Position numbers and translations under genes: made by a program
Notes under the pieces: generated by a model
Database searches by the model: none
Told to the model about the DNA's origin: nothing
Seen by the model: the letters and a program-made list of their open reading frames with translations, nothing else
Assembly (NCBI GenBank): GCA_027489295.1
Contig: JAIYAA010000310.1
Span: 1-39,811 of the forward strand
DNA: 39,811 nucleotides
Origin: Sphingomonadales bacterium
Lineage (GTDB): Bacteria > Pseudomonadota > Alphaproteobacteria > Sphingomonadales > Sphingomonadaceae
Reading direction: 5' to 3'
Shown here: piece after piece, positions 13,621 through 22,848 of the stretch
How the letters are laid out: the number at the start of each line of letters is the position of its first letter
Numbering within the stretch: position 1 is the stretch's first letter

Positions 13621-16280
13621 AGATCCTCTCCATCCGGTCGATCGGCCATCGAGGCGCGGCGGCCCGCCGCGGCGCGGCTTCGGAGCAGCTCCTCAAATTT
13701 CTCAAGCACCAGGCGCGCCAGAGCGCGATCGTCCTGGCCGGGCTGCTGCTGGATCACGATCGCCCCCGCCGCGATCGTCAACGACACCACCTCGGCAGGC
13801 GCGGCGGCGGCGCGCGGCGCGGTGCGTGGCGCCACCGGCTGTGCGGCCGCTGATCCTGCCGCAAGGGCGGCCGTGCCCGCCGCCATCGCGCCGGCCAGCC
13901 GGCCCATGGTGCCGTCCTGCCCGCGCATGATTGAGCCTGCGAGCTGGCCCGTGATCCGATCCAGCCGTTCGGGCATGCGCAGCGGAATGGTTGCACCTGG
14001 CGGCGCAACGGGCATCGGCGCCCGGGTGCGCCCCATCGCGGCGGTGATGCTGCCGGCCAGGCGGTCTATCCGCTCGATCGGACGATCCTGATCGCGGGCG
14101 AGGCCCTGATCGAGGCCCTGCATCATGAAGCCGCCGAACGAGGCGAAGACGCGGGATGGCGAGTGGATGCCGAGCTTGCTCTTGAACCAGCTCGCCGCCG
14201 CCGTGGCAGCGTTTACGATCGTGTCCTTCAGATGCCCCAGCATGCCGGTGATGCCGGTAATGATGCCGCGCACGATATCACCGCCGGCCGTGATCATCCG
14301 TTGCCCCAGCGGGCCCTGCATCCAGGCGAGCAGCGCCATGAAACCCTGCACCAGCAGCCCCTGCGGTGTGAAGTTGAGCAGGATCCGCCCGACGAACTGG
14401 ATGGCGGACCAGGTCGCGGATTTGATGCCTTCCCACAGCCCCGCGAACCACGCGGAGATCGCGCCCCAATTCGCATAGATCGCATAGGCCGCCGCACCGA
14501 GCGCGACCACGCCCAGCACCACGCCCCCGACGATGCCGATCAGCGGCAGCATGCCCACTCCGAGCAGCGTGGCGGTGGCGGAGAGCGCCGCGAACGGCGC
14601 GACCAGACCGGCGATCAGGATGGCGCCGCCGCCCAGGACGAGGAACAGCGCAGCGAAGGCGGCCGCTCCCACGGCGAGCGAGCGCGCCAGGCCGGGATTG
14701 GCGGCGGTCCATTTGGTCACGCGATCGGTGAAGGCGTTCGCCCGCTCCAGCACTGCGTTGACGGTGGGCAGCAGCTTGGTGCCGAGGGTGATCCCCAACG
14801 CGGTGCCGCTCACCTGCAGCCGCTTGGTCTGCTCGGCCGAGTCCTTCATGCGCTCGGCGAAATCGCGGTCGGTGGTGCCGCCGGCCGCCAGCGCTTGCGC
14901 GCGGATGCGGCGATATTCCTCCATGTTGGCGATCAGCGGGCGCAGGCCCTGCTGCACCTGGGCATCCTCGAACAGGTTGCCCAGCTTGGACATGTCGCCC
15001 TTGAGCGTCTTGTTGGTCAGCTCGGCGATGGCTTCCAGCGGCGTCTTGCCTTCGGCGTAGAGCTTTTTCAGTGCCTTCGGCAGGTCAACGCCCATCTTCT
15101 GGAAGGCGCGCACGGTGGCCGGCGAGGTGATCTTCTGCAGGATGTTCGCCACATTGGTCGCGGCCGTAGCGGAATCGCCGGCACCCTTGCGCGCGATCTG
15201 CAGCGCCGCGGACAGATCCGCGACGGCGCCGACGCCCTTCTGCCCGAGCGCCTGATAGCCGGCGCTCAGCGTGGGGAAATACTGCGCCATATCCTTCATT
15301 TCGAAGGCGCCGGCCTTGCCCGCGGTAGCCATCACGTCGATCGCGCGGGCGGTCTGCTCGATCGGCACCTTCAGGTTGTCGAGGTTGGCGAAGCTGGCAG
15401 CGGCGAGATCCGCGATCTCCGCCTTGTATGCGGTCGCCGCGCGGCCGATCGGCGCGATCATCTGCACCGCCTTGCTGGGATCGAGGCCGAAGCCGCTCAG
15501 CACGTCGACGCCCTGCTGCAGGCTTTCAGGCAGCTGGTTGGCAGCGCGGGCGGCGGCAAGCAGCCCTTCGCCCATCTGCGCGGCCTTGGCGCGGGTGAGG
15601 TCCGCCTTCTGGGCGATGTCCGTCATGCCCGATTCGAACTGCTGCGCGGCGACGACGGCGCCGACCAGCGGCGTGCCGAGCGTGCGGCCGGTCTCGATCG
15701 CGGAGAAGCCGCCTGCCGCCAAGCCGGCGGCGGTGCCCTGCGCGGCGCCGAATCGTTCGCGCGCGGCGGACATGCGGCGCGCGCGATCACTACTATGCTG
15801 CAGCCGGCGGGTCTGCTCGGCCAGCTCATCATTGGTGCGGGCGATGGCCTGGCGGAGGTTGCGCTCGTGTTCGACCAGGCCGCCGGCGCCGAGACCGGCT
15901 TCGCGCATGCGGGTGCGCAGGCGCTGCAGCTCCGCGCTCTCGCTTTCGTGGCGGGATTTCAGTTCGGCCGCCGCGCGCTTTGCCGCTTCGAAGTCGCGGG
16001 CGAGCTTGCGGGTGGGGTTTTCCGCCGCCTGCATCTGGCGCGCGAGCTCGGCCACGCGGGTGCGGGCGGCGCCGAGCTGCTGCTCGGTATTGCGCAGGCC
16101 GGTTTTCAGCGTGCGGAAGGAGGCAAGGTCCGACTGCGCGCGGTTGAGGCCGGCGAGCTGGTCGCGGGTCTGCTGCAGGGCGCGCGAAGCGCGGCTGGAG
16201 CCGCCCGCGATATCGCGGAGCGGCCGGGACACCCTGTCGCCGGCTTCGAGCAGCATGCGGATGCGGAGGTTGCGATCCAT
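13617..16280 (-). CDS. T: tail tape measure protein T
   Basis: 887 residues. The N-terminal 170 are coiled-coil-rich (repeated Leu/Ala/Arg/Gln). A TP901/P2-type tape-measure domain follows (residues about 200-480, with a GLDPSKAVQMIAPIGRAATA segment), and then hydrophobic stretches at about 530-640 (ALFLVLGGGAILIAGLVAPF, IVGGVVLGVVALGAAAYAIY) that may cross the host membrane during injection. Near the C terminus SWFKSKLGIHSPSRVFASFG is typical of tape-measure ends. Length sets tail length, so the tail should be close to that of P2 (T about 815 residues). It starts 1 nt after the E' stop. Confidence 0.94.
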   Translation of the reverse strand: MDRNLRIRMLLEAGDRVSRPLRDIAGGSSRASRALQQTRDQLAGLNRAQSDLASFRTLKTGLRNTEQQLGAARTRVAELARQMQAAENPTRKLARDFEAAKRAAAELKSRHESESAELQRLRTRMREAGLGAGGLVEHERNLRQAIARTNDELAEQTRRLQHSSDRARRMSAARERFGAAQGTAAGLAAGGFSAIETGRTLGTPLVGAVVAAQQFESGMTDIAQKADLTRAKAAQMGEGLLAAARAANQLPESLQQGVDVLSGFGLDPSKAVQMIAPIGRAATAYKAEIADLAAASFANLDNLKVPIEQTARAIDVMATAGKAGAFEMKDMAQYFPTLSAGYQALGQKGVGAVADLSAALQIARKGAGDSATAATNVANILQKITSPATVRAFQKMGVDLPKALKKLYAEGKTPLEAIAELTNKTLKGDMSKLGNLFEDAQVQQGLRPLIANMEEYRRIRAQALAAGGTTDRDFAERMKDSAEQTKRLQVSGTALGITLGTKLLPTVNAVLERANAFTDRVTKWTAANPGLARSLAVGAAAFAALFLVLGGGAILIAGLVAPFAALSATATLLGVGMLPLIGIVGGVVLGVVALGAAAYAIYANWGAISAWFAGLWEGIKSATWSAIQFVGRILLNFTPQGLLVQGFMALLAWMQGPLGQRMITAGGDIVRGIITGITGMLGHLKDTIVNAATAAASWFKSKLGIHSPSRVFASFGGFMMQGLDQGLARDQDRPIERIDRLAGSITAAMGRTRAPMPVAPPGATIPLRMPERLDRITGQLAGSIMRGQDGTMGRLAGAMAAGTAALAAGSAAAQPVAPRTAPRAAAAPAEVVSLTIAAGAIVIQQQPGQDDRALARLVLEKFEELLRSRAAAGRRASMADRPDGEDL

Positions 16281-16281
16281 G

Positions 16282-16727
16282 TCAGTCCTCGATGCCGTTG
16301 AGGGCCTTCAGCCGCTCGATCGCGCGGGCGTGCCAGCCCATCAGCTCGGGCACGCTCATTTCGTCCATGACGGGCGGCGGCCAGTGAAAGACCGCCGCCA
16401 CGTCTGCCATCACATCGTCTACGAGCTTGGGGAGGCCGGCTTCGCCGCCTTCGGCAGCAAAAAATCGACCACCTCGGTGCCGAACTGCAGAAGGTCGCTG
16501 GGCGCCATGGCGTCGACAAATGCCTTGAGCAGCACCGGCGAGGTGATGCGGGGTGCGAGCGTCTGCAGCGACGCGACGTCGAGCTGCAGCAGGTTCTGGA
16601 GCGCCAGGCCGCGCAGCTCGCCCGAGCCGGGCTTGCGGACAGTGACGGTGGTGCCGGCGGGGATCTTCTCCTCGCCGCCGACGGTGATTGCTTCGTCCAG
16701 GGTGAAGCTGGTGGTAGTTGCGGACAT
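16282..16727 (-). CDS. E': tail assembly fusion E+E' made by -1 frameshift
   Basis: Reading E from 16727 and slipping -1 at the T6G heptamer (16464-16458) gives a 148-residue product ending ...ALNGIED. The E' part (begins after PKLVDD: VMADVAAVFHWPPPVMDEMS, then VPELMGWHARAIERLK) matches the P2 GpE family, including FHW. In P2 the fusion is a tape-measure chaperone needed for tail assembly. The stop at 16284-16282 is 1 nt before T. Confidence 0.9.
16419..16727 (-). CDS. E: tail protein E (unshifted product)
   Basis: 102 residues (MSATTTSFTLDEAITVGGEE...), P2 E-like tail assembly chaperone: GSGELRGLALQNLLQLDVASL, and VDFLLPKAA at the slip site. It ends at TAG 16419 when no frameshift occurs. 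Most ribosomes are expected to make this shorter form. It sits between FII and T as in P2. Confidence 0.9.
   Translation of the reverse strand: MSATTTSFTLDEAITVGGEEKIPAGTTVTVRKPGSGELRGLALQNLLQLDVASLQTLAPRITSPVLLKAFVDAMAPSDLLQFGTEVVDFLLPKAAKPASPSS
16458..16464 (-). other. T6G slippery heptamer for -1 frameshift
   Basis: On the coding strand the phase is GA-T TTT TTG, the X XXY YYZ arrangement. Slippage changes the frame from the E ending to E'. P2 uses the same T6G sequence in its E gene. Confidence 0.9.
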
Positions 16728-16769
16728 CGGAAAGCCTTTCGATCAGGGGCAACGGGGGCAGCGTGCGGG

Positions 16770-17276
16770 TCAGGACACCGCCGCGGTGATCTCGGCCATG
16801 CGGTCGACACCGCCGACGCGGTGCACGCCGCCGACGACGTCGATCTCGATCTCTTCGACCCCGTTCCACTCAAGCCGGTAGTAGGCGACTGCGACCTTGC
16901 ATTTGAACTCGCCGCCCTCGCCGACCTTCTGCTCGCCGAAATCGATTTCCTCATACCGGCCACGCACCGTGACCTCGATCGTGTCGACGGTGCCGGTGCC
17001 TTCGTCCTGATAGGCGCCGACGAAGCGCAGGAACGTTCCGGCAATGCCCGGCTTGCCGTACTGGCGCAGGATCGCACGGTCGGGGCCGGAGAGGGTGAAT
17101 TCCAACTCCATCGGCTCGCCGCCCTGGTCGAGCTTGACGGTGCCGTCCATGCCGGCGCCGCGATACTCCTCCAGCTTGCGCCCGAGCTTGGGCAGGGTGA
17201 CGGTGATCGCGAGGCCCAGATAGCTGGCGCCTTCGCTGAACAGGTTCATATTCTTGAGCTTGCGTGGGAGGGCCAT
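16770..17276 (-). CDS. FII: tail tube protein FII
   Basis: 168 residues, P2 gpFII family, the inner tube of the contractile tail. The N terminus MALPRKLKNMNLFSEGASYL and the middle GYREYRGAGMDG-like segment (here EEYRGAGMDGTVKLDQGGEP) are characteristic, and the length equals that of P2 (172). It follows the sheath gene after 38 nt. Confidence 0.95.
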   Translation of the reverse strand: MALPRKLKNMNLFSEGASYLGLAITVTLPKLGRKLEEYRGAGMDGTVKLDQGGEPMELEFTLSGPDRAILRQYGKPGIAGTFLRFVGAYQDEGTGTVDTIEVTVRGRYEEIDFGEQKVGEGGEFKCKVAVAYYRLEWNGVEEIEIDVVGGVHRVGGVDRMAEITAAVS

Positions 17277-17314
17277 GGTTCAGCCTTTCGATACGAGAGC
17301 GGGGAAGGGGGCGA

Positions 17315-18481
17315 TCAGGCGGCGACGGCGGCCGCGAAATCGGCGAAATAGCTGTCGGTGATCCGCTGATTCAGGCCGAGCGCTTCGAGCGGCGGCACCG
17401 GCGTATAGTCGTAGTCGATCGTCAGCTTGCCGGCGCTCAGCTGGTCGATCGGGTTGCGGGTGGCATCGAACCACGCCTTGCCGCCGAGGATCTGGCCGGC
17501 CAGCTGCATCTGGCGCAGCTCGCCGTTGATCGTCTCGACGATGTCCTTGGCCAGGCTGGGGCGCAGCGGCTTGTCGATCGCCCACATCATGCCGTTGCCG
17601 ATCGTGTCGAGCAGCACCTGCGCGGTGCGCGCTGCGCTCTCGAAGGCGAACAGCGAATCGTCCGAGCAGGTGCGCGAACCCCAGATCCGGAAGCCGCCGC
17701 CGGCACGCACCAGCGCGCAGACCTGCGACTCGTTCAGCAGGTTGGCCTCGCAGCTCGAGTCCTGAATATCGAACTGGATATCCTTGGTGAGGCCGATCAC
17801 ACCGTCGACGGGCACGTTGCTGATCGTCTTGTGCCAGCCCTGCTCCAGATCGATACGGGCGCGCAGGCCCAGCCCGCGGGCAACGCCGTAGCTCAGCACC
17901 GGATTGCCGGTGGTCGCGTCGGTCGCATAGAAATCGGGGTAGACGAGGATCAGCTCGCGCGCGGAGAAGTTGGCGCGATAGCCCTTGGCCGCGCTGACGT
18001 CCCCGCCGTTGGCGGCGGCATAGACCATTGCGCGCAGCTTCTTCGCCACGACGACGAGCGCCGCGGTGACGGCCTGGGTGTCGAGGCCGGGGCAACCGAG
18101 GATGCGCGGCTTCACGCCGAGCTGGGCCTCGGCCGCGAGCAGCGCCTGCATGCCGGTCTTGATGCCCTGGGCGGTGGTAGTGCCGATGACGTTGGCCGCC
18201 AGTTCGCCGGCGTTGGCCCCTTCGGCCACGCGGACGATCACGATCGGGCAGCGCACCTGATCGGCGATGGCGCGCAGCGCGTTGGGCAGCGTGCCGGTGG
18301 CGCCGGCATCGCCGATCGCCGCCTCCGGATCGGTGACCAGCACGGCCTTGTTGAGCGGGAAGGCGTCGGCCTTGGCGGCGGGGCCGGTGACCACCATGCC
18401 GATCACCGCCGTGGCAGCCGCGACCAGGATGCGCGTGCCGGAGTTGACTTCGGTGATGTTGATGCCGTGCTGAAATGCCAT
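17315..18481 (-). CDS. FI: tail sheath protein FI
   Basis: 388 residues, P2 gpFI family, contractile sheath. The N terminus HGINITEVNSGTRILVAAAT and the C-terminal region with ARTAQVLLDTIGNGMMWAID and IDYDYTPVPPLEALGLNQRI are diagnostic. P2 FI is about 396 residues. Unlike P2 it is not preceded by its own promoter box. It lies 10 nt after W, so it is transcribed from the box before V. Confidence 0.96.
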   Translation of the reverse strand: MAFQHGINITEVNSGTRILVAAATAVIGMVVTGPAAKADAFPLNKAVLVTDPEAAIGDAGATGTLPNALRAIADQVRCPIVIVRVAEGANAGELAANVIGTTTAQGIKTGMQALLAAEAQLGVKPRILGCPGLDTQAVTAALVVVAKKLRAMVYAAANGGDVSAAKGYRANFSARELILVYPDFYATDATTGNPVLSYGVARGLGLRARIDLEQGWHKTISNVPVDGVIGLTKDIQFDIQDSSCEANLLNESQVCALVRAGGGFRIWGSRTCSDDSLFAFESAARTAQVLLDTIGNGMMWAIDKPLRPSLAKDIVETINGELRQMQLAGQILGGKAWFDATRNPIDQLSAGKLTIDYDYTPVPPLEALGLNQRITDSYFADFAAAVAA

Positions 18482-18491
18482 GGGCGGTCTC

Positions 18492-18863
18492 CTAAGCGTA
18501 GACGGTGAGGCCGCCGCGCGAGGCGAGCGGCACGGTGAGGCGGTTGCGCAGCGTGGCGCGGGGGGAATCGGTGCGGGTGCCCTCGACGATCACGATGGCC
18601 TTGCCGGGCGCGGGCTGTTCCAGGCCGATGCGGGTGACCTTGATGCGCGGCTCCCAGCGCTTGAGCGCCAGCGCGGTCGCGGCGAAGATCCGGATGCGAC
18701 TGGCGGGATTGGCGGGCTGGTCGACCAGCTCGGGCAGCAGCGAGCCGAATTCGCGCAGGCAGGGCACCGAGCCGATCGGCGTGCTGAGCACGCGGCCGAC
18801 CGACTGCGCCAGGTGCGCATCGCCTTCGAGCGGCTTGCCGGTGGCGGCGTCCATGCCCCTCAT
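18492..18863 (-). CDS. W: baseplate protein W (gp25-like)
   Basis: 123 residues, gpW/gp25 lysozyme-like baseplate family that joins the wedge to the sheath. Segments HLAQSVGRVLSTPIGSVPCL and REFGS-LLPELVDQP are typical. The start overlaps the V stop by ATGA. In P2, W precedes J. Here it precedes FI. Confidence 0.93.
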   Translation of the reverse strand: MRGMDAATGKPLEGDAHLAQSVGRVLSTPIGSVPCLREFGSLLPELVDQPANPASRIRIFAATALALKRWEPRIKVTRIGLEQPAPGKAIVIVEGTRTDSPRATLRNRLTVPLASRGGLTVYA

Positions 18864-19411
18864 TGCGGCACCCCGGAGATGCCGCTGCCGGGCTGTACCT
18901 GCAGATGCTTGTGGCTCTTCAGGCTCTTGCCGCCACCCACGACGTCGTCATCGCTGGTGATCTTGCCGGTGGCGTTCAGCTTGCCGTTGAGCTGCACGTC
19001 GGCATTCAGGGTCAGGCCGCCGGGGGCGGTGATCTCGGCCGTCCCATTGCCGCCAAGCGCGACGGTGAGCCGGTGCGCCTGCCGGTCATAGGTGATCCGG
19101 GTTCCGTCGTCGAAGTCGATAAGGAATCGGGTGTCGCTGGCGGGGGCGGGGTGCGCGTCGCAGAAAATGCCGCCGAGGATCACCCCGGCCTGTACGTCCC
19201 CCTCGGGGCAGAGCAGCAGCACCTGCTCGCCGACGCTGGGCGGGGACCAGATCCGCACGGCGCCTGCGCGCGGCGCAACGAGGGGCAGATCGTCGGTCAG
19301 CAGGTCCCCCACGCGCACGCGGCCCGTGGCCTGGGCAAGATCGAGGCTTTCGATCGTGCCCAGGCGCATCAGGTTGCCGATCAGGCGGCGGGGATCGTTG
19401 AGGTCGCTCAC
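18860..19411 (-). CDS. V: baseplate spike protein V
   Basis: 183 residues from GTG 19411, P2 gpV family, the central membrane-piercing spike. RRLIGNLMRLGTIESLDLAQ and RVGDLLTDDLP form the N-terminal OB-like domain. A beta-helical region (LTLNADVQLNGKLNATGKIT) follows, and the tip sequence KSHKHLQVQPGSGISGVPQ keeps an H-x-H metal-binding pair. No Shine-Dalgarno is visible, and the start is about 58 nt from the centre of the Ogr-like palindrome. Confidence 0.93.
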   Translation of the reverse strand: MSDLNDPRRLIGNLMRLGTIESLDLAQATGRVRVGDLLTDDLPLVAPRAGAVRIWSPPSVGEQVLLLCPEGDVQAGVILGGIFCDAHPAPASDTRFLIDFDDGTRITYDRQAHRLTVALGGNGTAEITAPGGLTLNADVQLNGKLNATGKITSDDDVVGGGKSLKSHKHLQVQPGSGISGVPQ

Positions 19412-19458
19412 GGTGCAGGACTGTGCCGCTGCCCCGACGAACGCGCGCGGGTGTGGGT

Positions 19459-19480
19459 TTGTAAAAGCCCGGTTTTACAA
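19459..19480. promoter_or_regulatory. Ogr-type late activator site before V
   Basis: Perfect-arm palindrome TTGTAAAA-GCCCGG-TTTTACAA, identical to the one at 23794. It lies just upstream of V in a gap with no other function. P2 late promoters carry a TGT...ACA dyad near -55. Here the inner spacing is 14 nt, slightly more than I recall for P2 (12). Confidence 0.85.
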
Positions 19481-19487
19481 GGGCCGG

Positions 19488-19724
19488 CTATTTCGCTGCG
19501 GCGGGGGCATCCTCCGGCGCCGGGGGCGGATTGGTGATCGCACCGGACGCGATCTTCACCTCGACGCCTGCGGCGACGTCGTTGATCCGGGCCTCGGTAG
19601 CCGCTGCGTCATACTTGCCCTTCGCGGTCATCACCGCATTGACGTCGCGGGTGTGGGTAACGCCTGCATGGGCGAACGTGACGTTCACGGTCGCGCCGGT
19701 CTGACTGTTGATCGTCCATTTCAT
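19488..19724 (-). CDS. 78-residue protein downstream of the tail fibre
   Basis: Begins MKWTINSQTGATVNVTFAHA and ends with an Ala/Pro-rich tail. No family is recognised. It occupies the position of P2 G (fibre chaperone) but is far shorter, so a chaperone role is only a positional guess. I placed the start at 19724 because GGAGG lies at the right distance before it. An earlier in-frame ATG at 19739 lacks one. Confidence 0.7.
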   Translation of the reverse strand: MKWTINSQTGATVNVTFAHAGVTHTRDVNAVMTAKGKYDAAATEARINDVAAGVEVKIASGAITNPPPAPEDAPAAAK

Positions 19725-19740
19725 AGCTGCTTCCTCCATT

Positions 19741-22293
19741 TCAAACGCCCACGGCGCGCCAGTCGATCGCGTCGATCTGATTGATCGAGCTCGCGGCGGC
19801 GGTGTACTGGACCATCAGCGAGCAGCCGTCCGTCGAGCGGGAGACGCGCTGAATGGTGATGTCGAAGCGGTTGTTCGCGAAGCTGTTCACACCCGTCCCC
19901 GAGATGTTGACCGAGTCCGCATTGGTGAACGGGATCGGAAAGGTGACGAACTGCTGGCCCTCGCTGAACGGGCCGTTGATCGTGCCCCACTGCTCGATGA
20001 CGCCATTCGGCCGCCGCTCCCAATAGCCGTTGGCATTCGACCCGAAGCGGGCGCCATCGCTCTGCAGCACAAAGTCCGTCGCCTGGCGGCCGTCGAGCAG
20101 ATCGGCGTCAAGGCCGGAGCCTGCGCCATCGTTGGACGAGCGCCAGACGTCGCCGAGGGAGGCGTTCAGCGCGAAGTCGGAGCCATGTCGCCCATCGAGC
20201 AGATCGGCGTCGAGCCCGGAGCCGGCACCGTCGTTGCCAGAATGCCAGGCCAGAAATGATGCGTTTATGAGTACCGTGCCGTTTGCGGTGATCGTAATCC
20301 GCTCATTCGATGAAGTCTCATCCGTGATGGCGAAGTTGCCGCCATCCTTCTGCAAAACACGATAGTCCCTACCGCCATTTAGGTTCAGGAATCGCACCCC
20401 GGCATTCAGACCAGTCGACTGAACGGACACGAGGCCCGTGAACACGTCTCCGCCGCGATTGGCCGGCGAGTAGCCCAGTCGTGCGGCGATGTTCGTGTAG
20501 AAGCTGCTGTCCTGCCCATCGAGCAGATCGGCATCGAGCCCCGAGCCGGCGCCGTCATTGCCCGAATGCCACGCCCGCCCGCCTTGCACGCGCAGCTCGC
20601 CCGTTGCGCGGTAGATCAGGAAGGGGGTGTCGATCACACTGCCGGCATCGTCGAAGCGATTGATGAAATAGTCGCTGCCGGAGGCGCCCCCGCTCTCGGC
20701 GCTAGAGTTCATGCCGACGTCCCACCGGGGGCGCCCGCCGCGCTGATAGCGATGTAGAGAGAAGGCACCGGCCACAGTTTCGAAATAGAAGATGTTCCAG
20801 AGATTTCCGGCCAGCGAGATGTTGCCGGTGAACGTGTCGCCCGCGCGATTGGCGGGCGTGTAGCCAAGCCGGGCCGGGATGTTCACGAAGAAGCTGCTGT
20901 CCTGCCCATCGAGCAGATCGGCATCGAGCCCCGAGCCGGCGCCGTCGTTGCCCGAATGCCAGGCGCGCCCGCCTTGCACGCGCAATTCCCCCGTTGCGCG
21001 AACGATATAGAAGGGGCTGTCGATTGCGTTGCCGGCGTCGTCGAAGCGGTTGATGAAGAAGTCGCTGCCCGAATTGCCGCCCTGCTCGGCCGCATCGGTC
21101 ATCCCGATATCCCACCGGGCTCGCGCGTTGCGCTGGAAACGGTTGAACGCATACTTGCCCGGGCCGGGCTCGAGATAGAGAACCGCGGTGCCAGCATGGG
21201 TGATCGCCAGATTGCCGGTGAAGGTGTCACCCGCGCGATTGGCCGGCGAGTAGCCCAGGCGAGCAGGGATATTGACAAAGAAGCTGCTGTCCTGGCCGTC
21301 GAGCAGATCGGCATCGAGCCCGGAGCCGGCGCCATCGTTGCCCGCGTGCCAGACGCGGCCCCCCTGCACGCGCGCCTCCCCGGTGGCGCGATACAGCTGA
21401 AACGGCGTGTCGAGGAAGTTGCCGTTGTCGTCGAAGCGGTTGATGAAGAAGTCGCTCCCTGCATTCCCCCCGGTCTCGGGCAGATTGCCGATGCCGATAT
21501 CCCAACGGGTGCGACCAGTGCGGTGGAACCGGCAATAGCCGAGGTTGGACGCCCCCGCATCGACCAGAAGGATGCCGCCGTTGGTGATGCCGACATTGCC
21601 GGTGAACGTGTCGCCCGCACGGTTCGCAGGCGTGTAGCCGAGGCGCGCGGCGATATTGGCGTAATAGCTGCCATGCTGCCCATCGAGCAGATCCGCGTCG
21701 AGCCCGGAGCCGGCGCCGTCGTTGCTCGCGCGCCAGATATCGCTGCCCCAGGCGGACAGGCGGGCCGAAAGCGTGAAGCTCAGCCCCTTCGGCGTGACGG
21801 CGCGGCGATCGTCGGTGCCGGCATTGGCCTCGGCGTCGGTCGCCAGCTCGACCACGCCGAGCGCTTCCGTGGTGGCCGGCGGGTTGAGGAAGTCGGTGGC
21901 GCCGAAGGTGAGGCTGGTCGCGGCGATGTCGGCGAAGCGGACGTCGAGCGCGAGGAGCAGCATCGCCTGGGCCGATTTCTCGACCAGCGGCGCGGCCTGC
22001 GTGTAGGCCGCGAACATCGTGCCGTCCGCGAGGTACAGGGCGATCGAGCGCACCGTGTAGGCGGCGCTGCTCTCGTCCCGAACGGTGACGTGGATGGTGT
22101 CGGCCGCCACCGCATCGCCCGCGATTGTGGTGATCCGCTTGATCTCCGCCGGCATGCCGGTGCTGGCGGCGCTGAGGGTGAAGGAGGCGGCGGACACGCC
22201 GACCGAGGCGATGCGCACCGCATTGGTGCCATCCCGGGCGGCATTGACCAGCGCAGCGCGGCCGGCGTTGGTAACGGTGAGGGTGAACGGCAT
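19741..22293 (-). CDS. H: tail fibre protein H with repeated modules
   Basis: 850 residues. The N-terminal about 160 resemble the P2-type tail-fibre attachment domain (TNAGRAALVNAARDGTNAVR, then TIHVTVRDESSAAYTVRSIA). Six copies of NDGAGSGLDADLLDG follow. Three of them head nearly complete 130-residue modules containing LGY(T/S)PANRAGDTFTGN, RWDIG, FINRFDDAGN and RATGE-RVQGG-WHSGN. The last about 95 residues (YWERRPNGVIEQWGTINGPF...) look like a gp53/gpH-type receptor-binding tip. It binds the host surface. The repeats suggest length or specificity variation by recombination. Confidence 0.92.
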   Translation of the reverse strand: MPFTLTVTNAGRAALVNAARDGTNAVRIASVGVSAASFTLSAASTGMPAEIKRITTIAGDAVAADTIHVTVRDESSAAYTVRSIALYLADGTMFAAYTQAAPLVEKSAQAMLLLALDVRFADIAATSLTFGATDFLNPPATTEALGVVELATDAEANAGTDDRRAVTPKGLSFTLSARLSAWGSDIWRASNDGAGSGLDADLLDGQHGSYYANIAARLGYTPANRAGDTFTGNVGITNGGILLVDAGASNLGYCRFHRTGRTRWDIGIGNLPETGGNAGSDFFINRFDDNGNFLDTPFQLYRATGEARVQGGRVWHAGNDGAGSGLDADLLDGQDSSFFVNIPARLGYSPANRAGDTFTGNLAITHAGTAVLYLEPGPGKYAFNRFQRNARARWDIGMTDAAEQGGNSGSDFFINRFDDAGNAIDSPFYIVRATGELRVQGGRAWHSGNDGAGSGLDADLLDGQDSSFFVNIPARLGYTPANRAGDTFTGNISLAGNLWNIFYFETVAGAFSLHRYQRGGRPRWDVGMNSSAESGGASGSDYFINRFDDAGSVIDTPFLIYRATGELRVQGGRAWHSGNDGAGSGLDADLLDGQDSSFYTNIAARLGYSPANRGGDVFTGLVSVQSTGLNAGVRFLNLNGGRDYRVLQKDGGNFAITDETSSNERITITANGTVLINASFLAWHSGNDGAGSGLDADLLDGRHGSDFALNASLGDVWRSSNDGAGSGLDADLLDGRQATDFVLQSDGARFGSNANGYWERRPNGVIEQWGTINGPFSEGQQFVTFPIPFTNADSVNISGTGVNSFANNRFDITIQRVSRSTDGCSLMVQYTAAASSINQIDAIDWRAVGV
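20501..21720 (-). repeat. 390-bp repeats within the fibre gene
   Basis: The DNA encoding the LLDGQDSSF junction recurs at 20501, 20891 and 21281, exactly 390 bp (130 codons) apart, with a diverged fourth unit near 21665 and shorter copies near 20090 and 20190. Identity is highest around the LLDG and PANRAGDTFTGN codons. The units could recombine to add or drop modules. Confidence 0.85.
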
Positions 22294-22305
22294 CGCGGGC
22301 TCCGA

Positions 22306-22848
22306 TCAGGCGTCGAACTGAAGGCGGGTGAACAGGGCCGGGCGGGCAACGGCGATCAGGCCGGTCGCGGCGCCGAAGCGCAGCCCCTGGGTGAAGGTGA
22401 AGTGCGAGCGCACCGGCTTGGTGCGGCGGACTTCGTTGATCACCGCGTCGGCGAAGGCAGCGGTGGCCGGCGCGCCATCATTGCCGCTCAGCTCCACTGC
22501 CATGGTGAAGGTGTGGGGCGGCCCCGGCGGATCGAGCTGCCACCATTCGCGCAGCGCCACGGCCCCGCCGAACGATTCCACGACGGCGCGCACCGACGAT
22601 GCCGTCCCCTTGTGCCGCTGGATCTCGATCGCGCGGCGCACGCGGGCGCGCTTCACCTCTTCCGGCCAGTCACTCGACCAGGCATCGATGGATACCGCCC
22701 AGGCGAGGTAGGGGAGGAAGGAGAGCGGGCAGGTGTCCGGATCGACGAGGGAACGCAGCGGCACCGGCACCTCGCCCATGCGCGCCGTCGCCGCCTCGAT
22801 CGCGCGCTCCAGCTCGGTCACGCTCGGGGGCAGCAGGCTAACGGTCAT
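22306..22848 (-). CDS. I: baseplate/tail protein I
   Basis: 180 residues, P2 gpI family: LLPPSVTELERAIEAATARM, then LSFLPYLAWAVSIDAWSSDW, then RVRRAIEIQRHKGTASSVRA. It is a baseplate wedge component. P2 I is 176 residues. The start overlaps the J stop by ATGA. Confidence 0.95.
   Translation of the reverse strand: MTVSLLPPSVTELERAIEAATARMGEVPVPLRSLVDPDTCPLSFLPYLAWAVSIDAWSSDWPEEVKRARVRRAIEIQRHKGTASSVRAVVESFGGAVALREWWQLDPPGPPHTFTMAVELSGNDGAPATAAFADAVINEVRRTKPVRSHFTFTQGLRFGAATGLIAVARPALFTRLQFDA

Noticed and set aside
14163..16301. 712-codon plus-strand frame opposite the tape measure gene
   Set aside because: Shadow frame. The tape measure is clear on the minus strand.
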